Source: Ilumatobacteraceae bacterium
GTDB taxonomy: Bacteria > Actinomycetota > Acidimicrobiia > Acidimicrobiales > Ilumatobacteraceae
Direction of reading: 5' to 3'
Length of the DNA: 9,390 bases
Assembly: GCA_016650435.1 (NCBI GenBank)
Contig: JAENVT010000269.1
Coordinates: 1-9,390, forward strand
The position numbers were made by a program, and so were the translations under genes. The notes under the pieces are model-generated. The model worked only from the letters and a program-made list of their open reading frames with translations. It made no database searches and had not been told where the DNA came from. This document shows positions 6,316-9,390 of this stretch, piece by piece (the stretch's first letter is position 1; the number at the start of each line of letters is the position of its first letter).

Positions 6316-6901
6316 TGGTCGGTTCTTTCACATGCTCGTCATTGCCTGCTGCGATGAGGCCACGCTGCTCGGCAAAGTCGTACAACTTCTTATGCATCGC
6401 TTTTCTTCCCCGATGCAGCCGTGACATCACGGTACCGATCGGCACGTCCATCATTTCGGCGATCTCTTTATACGAGAATCCTTCGACATCCGCCAGCAAG
6501 ACGGGGACTCGGAACGCCTCCGGCAGCTCTTCGAGCGCAGTCTTCACCTCTTCGTCGGTGAACAGTTCGAAGAGCGTGTCTTCGGCACTGTGACTCATCG
6601 CCCCAAGGTTGCCGACCCGCCGATACAGATACAGATCCTCGACGTCGTCGAGGTCGGTCTCCTGCGGGCGACGCTGCTTGGCGCGGTAGGTGTTGATGTA
6701 CTGGTTGGTCATGATCCGAAACAGCCAGGCCCGCAAGTTGGTGCCCTCTTCGAACCCCTCGTAGCTGCGGTAGGCACGCAGATATGTCTCCTGCACCAAG
6801 TCTTCTGCGTCGGAGCTGTTGCGGGTCATGCGCAACGCAGCGCTGTACAGCTGTGGTGCGTACTGCATCGCCTGCTTCGAGAACTCGGCCCGATCTGCCA
6901 C
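6308..6901 (-). CDS. sigR: ECF RNA polymerase sigma factor, SigR/SigH (thiol-oxidative stress) type
   Basis: 197 residues with only sigma regions 2 and 4, as in ECF factors. Region 2 (about 15-80) has the hallmark [18 protein letters not shown], the -10 recognition [20 protein letters not shown] and KQRRP, close to the SigR/SigH group. Region 4 (about 115-177) has [20 protein letters not shown] and the helix-turn-helix [23 protein letters not shown] for the -35 element. It directs RNA polymerase to genes of the thiol-oxidative and heat-stress response in Streptomyces and Mycobacterium; the same is expected here. The start is GTG 6901, giving [16 protein letters not shown]; a downstream ATG at 6868 would cut into the first helix. 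No strong ribosome site is seen. The next gene, its anti-sigma factor, overlaps it. Two promoter-like sequences of the type this family recognises lie about 100 and 150 bp upstream, which suggests autoregulation. Confidence 0.93.
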   Translation of the reverse strand: MADRAEFSKQAMQYAPQLYSAALRMTRNSSDAEDLVQETYLRAYRSYEGFEEGTNLRAWLFRIMTNQYINTYRAKQRRPQETDLDDVEDLYLYRRVGNLGAMSHSAEDTLFELFTDEEVKTALEELPEAFRVPVLLADVEGFSYKEIAEMMDVPIGTVMSRLHRGRKAMHKKLYDFAEQRGLIAAGNDEHVKEPTNG

Positions 6902-6952
6902 GTGGCGACCCTAGCCGCACTGCTCTCATTTCAAACCAGCCCCTTGGCTCCC

Positions 6953-6974
6953 GTCCCGAGCCGGTCCCGAGCCG
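6953..6974. repeat. 11-bp perfect tandem repeat, two copies
   Basis: GTCCCGAGCCG occurs at 6953-6963 and again immediately at 6964-6974, upstream of the sigma gene and next to the 47-bp repeats. It may come from replication slippage, or it may be paired binding sites. Nothing else supports a function. Confidence 0.7.
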
Positions 6975-6990
6975 GCCGCCCTCGTGGCTC

Positions 6991-7037
6991 CTTGGGCGCG
7001 AAACCGGCACTGTCAGGCGTATTTCCGCGCCCAGTGA
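6991..7037. repeat. 47-bp repeat, copy 1 (sigma-proximal), with internal inverted repeat
   Basis: This copy begins CTTGGGCGCGAAACC and ends TTTCCGCGCCCAGTGA, and is identical base for base to 7043-7089. The two ends are inverted: TGGGCGCG-AAA can pair with TTTCCGCGCCCA (8 bp, a one-base bulge, then 3 bp) around an 18-nt loop. It lies between the marR stop and the sigma start. It could be a REP-like element, a factor-binding site or a GC-rich terminator for marR. No T-run follows on either strand, so a standard intrinsic terminator is unlikely. Confidence 0.9.
7001..7026 (-). promoter_or_regulatory. Possible SigR-type promoter in repeat copy 1
   Basis: Read on the minus strand, GGAAA, 17 nt, GTTT. 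The SigR/SigH consensus is GGAAT (or GGAAY) with about 16-19 nt to GTT, so this is one mismatch from it. Transcription would begin near 6994, leaving a 5' leader of about 90 nt before the sigma GTG. That is consistent with the autoregulation known in this family. It is a by-eye match inside a palindrome and may be chance. Confidence 0.4.
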
Positions 7038-7042
7038 GCCTG

Positions 7043-7089
7043 CTTGGGCGCGAAACCGGCACTGTCAGGCGTATTTCCGCGCCCAGTGA
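7043..7089. repeat. 47-bp repeat, copy 2 (sigma-distal)
   Basis: A perfect second copy of the 47-bp unit, separated from copy 1 by the 5-nt spacer GCCTG, so the period is 52 bp. It has the same foldback and the same promoter-like sequence, and ends 14 nt before the marR stop codon on the minus strand. Perfect identity in non-coding DNA implies either recent duplication or strong constraint. Confidence 0.9.
7053..7078 (-). promoter_or_regulatory. Possible SigR-type promoter in repeat copy 2
   Basis: The same GGAAA-17-GTTT arrangement in the distal 47-bp repeat, read toward the sigma gene. If functional it would give a leader about 52 nt longer, running through copy 1. Same reservations as for the proximal copy. 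Confidence 0.35.
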
Positions 7090-7103
7090 CGCGCCATCGG
7101 ATG

Positions 7104-7616
7104 TTAGGCGGGGGCGTCGGCCAGGGGCTTGGGTTGAGCCTCGACGAATTCATCGACGGCGGCGACGAAGCGCTCGAGCATGTCGGCCAGCACGGGCCGC
7201 TCCTCGGGTGTGAACGCGCCGAGCATGTGAGTCATCAGCAACCCTCGCCTGGCGTGGACGTCGGCGTGTCGCGAGCGACCGGCATCGGTGATCTCGACCA
7301 TCACGACTCGTCCGTCGCCGTCGCTCGGAGTGCGAACCGCCAGACCAGAGATCACCAGTCGTTGCACGGCGCGGGTTGCCGTCGAAGGATCGATACGCAG
7401 CGCCTCGGCGAGATCGCTCATGCGCCACGACGGTTGGCGGGCGAGCAGGTCGAGCGAGTCCATCTGGCCCTGCTCGAGGCACTCATCGCCGGTGCCAAGC
7501 AGGTAGTCGCGCAGCGCCCCCATCGCCGCGCCGCGGCGGATCTGCACCCACGACCTCCCAATCTGCACGGCGAGGTCGTACATCTCGCGCTGGTGCAGAT
7601 CGACGGAGGAGTCCAT
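7104..7616 (-). CDS. MarR-family transcriptional regulator
   Basis: 170 residues with the winged helix-turn-helix of MarR dimers. Helices 1-2 form the dimer interface. DLAEALRIDPSTATRAVQRLVISGLA (68-93) is the HTH, with the recognition helix around 77-88, and the charged wing RTPSDGDGRVVMVEIT (95-110) follows. The C-terminal helices (LLMTHMLGAFTPEERPVLADMLERFVAAVDEF) complete the dimer domain. Such proteins usually repress their own and neighbouring genes and are released by phenolic or quinone ligands or by Cys oxidation; here only one Cys (C46) is present. No Shine-Dalgarno precedes ATG 7616, so it may be leaderless. It sits 78 bp downstream of a small monooxygenase-like gene that may be a target or partner. 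Ligand and operator not identified. Confidence 0.92.
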   Translation of the reverse strand: MDSSVDLHQREMYDLAVQIGRSWVQIRRGAAMGALRDYLLGTGDECLEQGQMDSLDLLARQPSWRMSDLAEALRIDPSTATRAVQRLVISGLAVRTPSDGDGRVVMVEITDAGRSRHADVHARRGLLMTHMLGAFTPEERPVLADMLERFVAAVDEFVEAQPKPLADAPA

Positions 7617-7625
7617 AAAGACAGC

Positions 7626-7631
7626 AGGGTA
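7626..7631 (-). promoter_or_regulatory. Possible -10 element upstream of marR
   Basis: TACCCT on the minus strand fits the loose actinobacterial TANNNT -10 pattern and lies 9 nt before ATG 7616, which would give an almost leaderless marR mRNA, in keeping with the missing ribosome site. I see no convincing -35 hexamer. Confidence 0.25.
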
Positions 7632-7694
7632 AAGCGTGAGCTGCGCGCCCTAGGAGTCGGAAACAAAACTGCGAGGTCACGGATTTCGTTGCGA

Positions 7695-7991
7695 CTACAA
7701 CTCGACTCGTTCGGCTTCGTAGATCTCCAACGTGGACAGCTCGCTGGCGAGTGATCGCAAGGCCTTGGCGAACTCTCGCGACTCCGGAACGCCGAAATGG
7801 ACTTTCAGCGAGTCACGATCGAGCCAGTGTTCGAGGAACACCACGCGGTTCGGATTCTCCACGTCCTGGTGCATCGAATGCAGCAGGCAGCCGGGTTCGA
7901 GGCGAGAGCGATGTACGTGTTCGAGAGCAAGCCGCAGCACCTCGGGCAGTGCATCTGGATTGGCCGTCACGGACCCGGTCACGATGATCAT
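7695..7991 (-). CDS. Antibiotic-biosynthesis-monooxygenase (ABM/YgiN-like) domain protein
   Basis: 98 residues, a single dimeric alpha+beta ABM domain. The pattern is typical: a first strand IIVTGSVTANPDALPEV, a long helix, then LEPGCLLHSMHQDVENPNRVVFLEHWLDRDSLKVHFGVPESREFAKAL (31-78), with the conserved EHW (54-56) and H65. YgiN-like members act as cofactor-free quinol monooxygenases; others have different small-molecule roles, so the substrate cannot be given. It is cytoplasmic. ATG 7991 is followed by a second possible in-frame Ile-rich start region; the ribosome site is weak. It is 31 nt after the secreted-protein gene on the same strand and 78 bp before marR. The pairing with a MarR regulator suggests a small-aromatic or quinone stress unit, by inference. 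Confidence 0.88.
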   Translation of the reverse strand: MIIVTGSVTANPDALPEVLRLALEHVHRSRLEPGCLLHSMHQDVENPNRVVFLEHWLDRDSLKVHFGVPESREFAKALRSLASELSTLEIYEAERVEL

Positions 7992-8022
7992 GTAGCCGTT
8001 CTACACCGGAGGCGTCGCAGAG

Positions 8023-8577
8023 TCAGGCCGCGAACTGCAGGTCGAGGTTTGCCACGTTGGCACCCCATCGAAGTGTGAAGTGCCAGCACCCAGGCTTCGG
8101 CGCGTCGACAATAGACGGATAGATCTCACCGGGGCTCGAATTCGCTGACTCGGTGGAGGTCACGACCTCGCCGTTCATTGAGCCCTCGAGGGTCAGATCC
8201 GATCCGTTTCGAGGCTCGCGCACGACCCACAGGACCTTGTTGTTCTTGCCGTCGTCGCGCGGTGCCGCTCGCAGTGGATCGGCAAAGAGAAATCCGACGG
8301 CATTGCCTTCGTCGGCGGTCACGAACCGAAGGAACGACGCGCCAACCTCCGCCCACGGCGGAGTCTGGTCGCCGGGCGTCACCGCTGTCGATCCGCAACC
8401 GGCGTTGCTATCCGGCGAGGCTTCGGTAGACGCTGCAGTCGCTGGAGCGCTGGCTTTGGTGTCGGCCGTGCAGCCGACCGACGTCAACGCCAACGCAGCC
8501 GCGAGAACGTGCAAGTTCGGTCGCACATCGATCCAGACACCACCAAGCCGAGCATGGTTCGCGCGCCCTACTGGCAT
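8023..8577 (-). CDS. Conserved exported protein, possible lipoprotein
   Basis: About 184 residues from ATG 8577, chosen because AGGA lies 6 nt upstream and because ATGCCAGTAG overlaps the upstream stop by 10 nt. An in-frame GTG at 8526 would give a tidier signal peptide (RPNLHVLAAALALTSVGC). The N-terminus has a hydrophobic segment ending in SVGC, a lipobox lacking the usual Leu at -3, then a Ser/Thr/Ala-rich linker. The mature domain contains VGFLFADPLR, NNKVLWVVREPRNGS, SSPGEIYPSIVDAPKPGCWHFTLRW. I recognise this as a pattern recurring in secreted bacterial proteins with no known function. Cysteines at GCGS and PGCW could form a disulfide. Probably co-translated with the SGNH-like gene, so both may act outside the membrane. 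Confidence 0.82.
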   Translation of the reverse strand: MPVGRANHARLGGVWIDVRPNLHVLAAALALTSVGCTADTKASAPATAASTEASPDSNAGCGSTAVTPGDQTPPWAEVGASFLRFVTADEGNAVGFLFADPLRAAPRDDGKNNKVLWVVREPRNGSDLTLEGSMNGEVVTSTESANSSPGEIYPSIVDAPKPGCWHFTLRWGANVANLDLQFAA

Positions 8578-9390
8578 TGCTTGTCCTGTGGCGTGAGAGC
8601 CCATCCAGCGATGAGGTCGGCGTACTGCTGCTTGGCCTCATTCGTCTTGAGATGAACGCCGTCGTTCGACATGCCCGAGATGTTCGGAACCAAATCCCCC
8701 CAATAGCCGACCCAGACGTTGGGGTACTTGCACGGCAAGGCGAGAATCCGGGCGTTGTTGCCGTCGATCCACGACAGATTGGCCCGCACCTTGAGAAACC
8801 ACACCGTCGTGACCTCGTCGGGCGGCAGGTTGGCCATGATCGCCGCGAGCGTTTCGTCGGAAACCTCGCCGTTGGTGCCGATGTGAATCACAACGATTCG
8901 GCCGAGTTGTCCAGCGGCGCGCAGTCGGGCAAGAACGCCGACGACCTCCTTGCCCTGCCGGCTCTCTGCGGCGTCGACCTTGAATCCTTTCGCTTCCAAC
9001 TGAGCCTTGGCGCCGAGCATCACGGATTCACCGATCGCGTAGGGCGGTCGCTGATCAATGGGAAGGGTCGTCGTGGTCGTCGATGAAGTCGATGTCGTCG
9101 AGTTGGTGCTGTGCGGCGCAACTGTGGTGTCGCCATCGTTGGACGGGGGAGCGACATTGTCCACTGGCGATGAATCAGAGGGAAGCGCGGCGCTCGTTCC
9201 GGTCGCGTTGGCAAGATCGCACTCGACCTGGCCGACGCAGCTGTTCGGAGCCAACGCGATGCTGACGCCGGCGAAGCCGACCACTCCTGCCACGACCAAC
9301 GAGGCGACGATCACCCGTCGCCGCCGTTCGACCAAGGCGGGAGATCGCGGTCGCCGTCGGTCGCGCAGCATTTCTCCGAGCCGACCCTGG
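8568..9390 (-). CDS. Membrane-anchored SGNH-hydrolase-like protein, 5' end open at window edge
   Basis: The frame is open to the window edge. An ATG at 9371 would give 267 residues, but GGAG lies only 2 nt before it, so it may be internal. From that ATG: an Arg-rich stretch (4-19), one membrane helix (20-42), a Ser/Thr/Pro linker (about 52-108, with poly-Thr), then an SGNH domain. Block I reads IGESVMLGA (113-121), with Ser116 kept but Glu for the usual Asp of GDS. Block III is IGTNGEV (164-170), and Block V is D237-x2-H240 (SNDGVHL). This domain type is often the extracellular C-terminus of acyltransferase-3 (OafA-like) proteins that O-acetylate surface glycans. The basic segment plus helix could be the last helix of such a fusion. 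Alternatively it is a stand-alone anchored esterase or transferase. Confidence 0.85.
   Translation of the reverse strand, partial: QGRLGEMLRDRRRPRSPALVERRRRVIVASLVVAGVVGFAGVSIALAPNSCVGQVECDLANATGTSAALPSDSSPVDNVAPPSNDGDTTVAPHSTNSTTSTSSTTTTTLPIDQRPPYAIGESVMLGAKAQLEAKGFKVDAAESRQGKEVVGVLARLRAAGQLGRIVVIHIGTNGEVSDETLAAIMANLPPDEVTTVWFLKVRANLSWIDGNNARILALPCKYPNVWVGYWGDLVPNISGMSNDGVHLKTNEAKQQYADLIAGWALTPQDKQCQ

Noticed and set aside
6991..7089. CRISPR-like reading of the 47-bp direct repeats.
   Set aside because: Only two units with a 5-nt spacer and no cas genes; it does not fit a CRISPR array.
6784..7213. Plus-strand open frames across the 47-bp repeats, giving repeated ETGTVRRISAP-like peptides.
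   Set aside because: The peptide repetition only reflects the DNA repeat; the frames run antisense into the sigma and marR genes and have no ribosome site.

Overview
The window is high-GC DNA with frequent GTG/TTG starts. Its gene families are typical of Actinobacteria: a SigR/RsrA redox sigma pair, a DUF2342 zincin next to tilS, and a DUF2510 protein. An Acidimicrobiia-type organism (Ilumatobacter-like) is my best guess, but this is inference from gene content, not a database result. Coding density is very high: there is no gene-free stretch over about 210 bp, no tRNA or rRNA, no CRISPR array and no transposase.

Layout. (1) At the left edge, on the minus strand, an SDR epimerase-like gene (414-1382) is followed after 2 nt by a PlsC-like acyltransferase homologue that runs off the window (1-411). 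Both have substitutions at expected catalytic positions. (2) Divergent from them is the only plus-strand gene, a membrane-anchored LysM + M23 cell-wall endopeptidase (1461-2465). Its stop codon abuts the stop of the next, convergent gene. (3) From 6901 down to 2466 seven minus-strand genes are packed head to tail: ECF sigma factor (SigR/SigH type), RsrA-type zinc anti-sigma factor, a 46-residue membrane protein, DUF2342 zincin, tilS, a dual-specificity-phosphatase-like protein whose catalytic Cys is Asn, and a DUF2510 + LURP-one/scramblase-like protein. Overlaps of 8 nt and gaps of 10-42 nt suggest one long transcript. (4) Upstream of the sigma gene (6902-7103) is a non-coding segment with an 11-bp tandem repeat and two identical 47-bp copies, 52 bp apart. 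Each copy can fold back on itself, and each carries a sequence resembling a SigR-type promoter reading toward the sigma gene. (5) Then, still on the minus strand, come a MarR regulator (7104-7616) and an antibiotic-biosynthesis-monooxygenase-like protein (7695-7991). (6) At the right edge are a conserved secreted or lipoprotein-like protein (8023-8577) and a membrane-anchored SGNH-hydrolase-like protein (8568-9390). The SGNH protein is open to the window edge and may be the C-terminal part of an acyltransferase-3/SGNH fusion.

How they may work together. The sigma/anti-sigma pair probably senses thiol-oxidative stress through the Cys/His zinc site of the anti-sigma factor. If the repeat-borne promoter-like sequences are real, the pair is autoregulated, and downstream housekeeping (tilS), protease-fold and membrane-associated genes would share that control. 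The most noteworthy points are the duplicated palindromic repeat in front of the sigma gene, the HNx5R pseudophosphatase, and an EF-hand-like tail on the anti-sigma factor. I found no clear new defence or mobile system.
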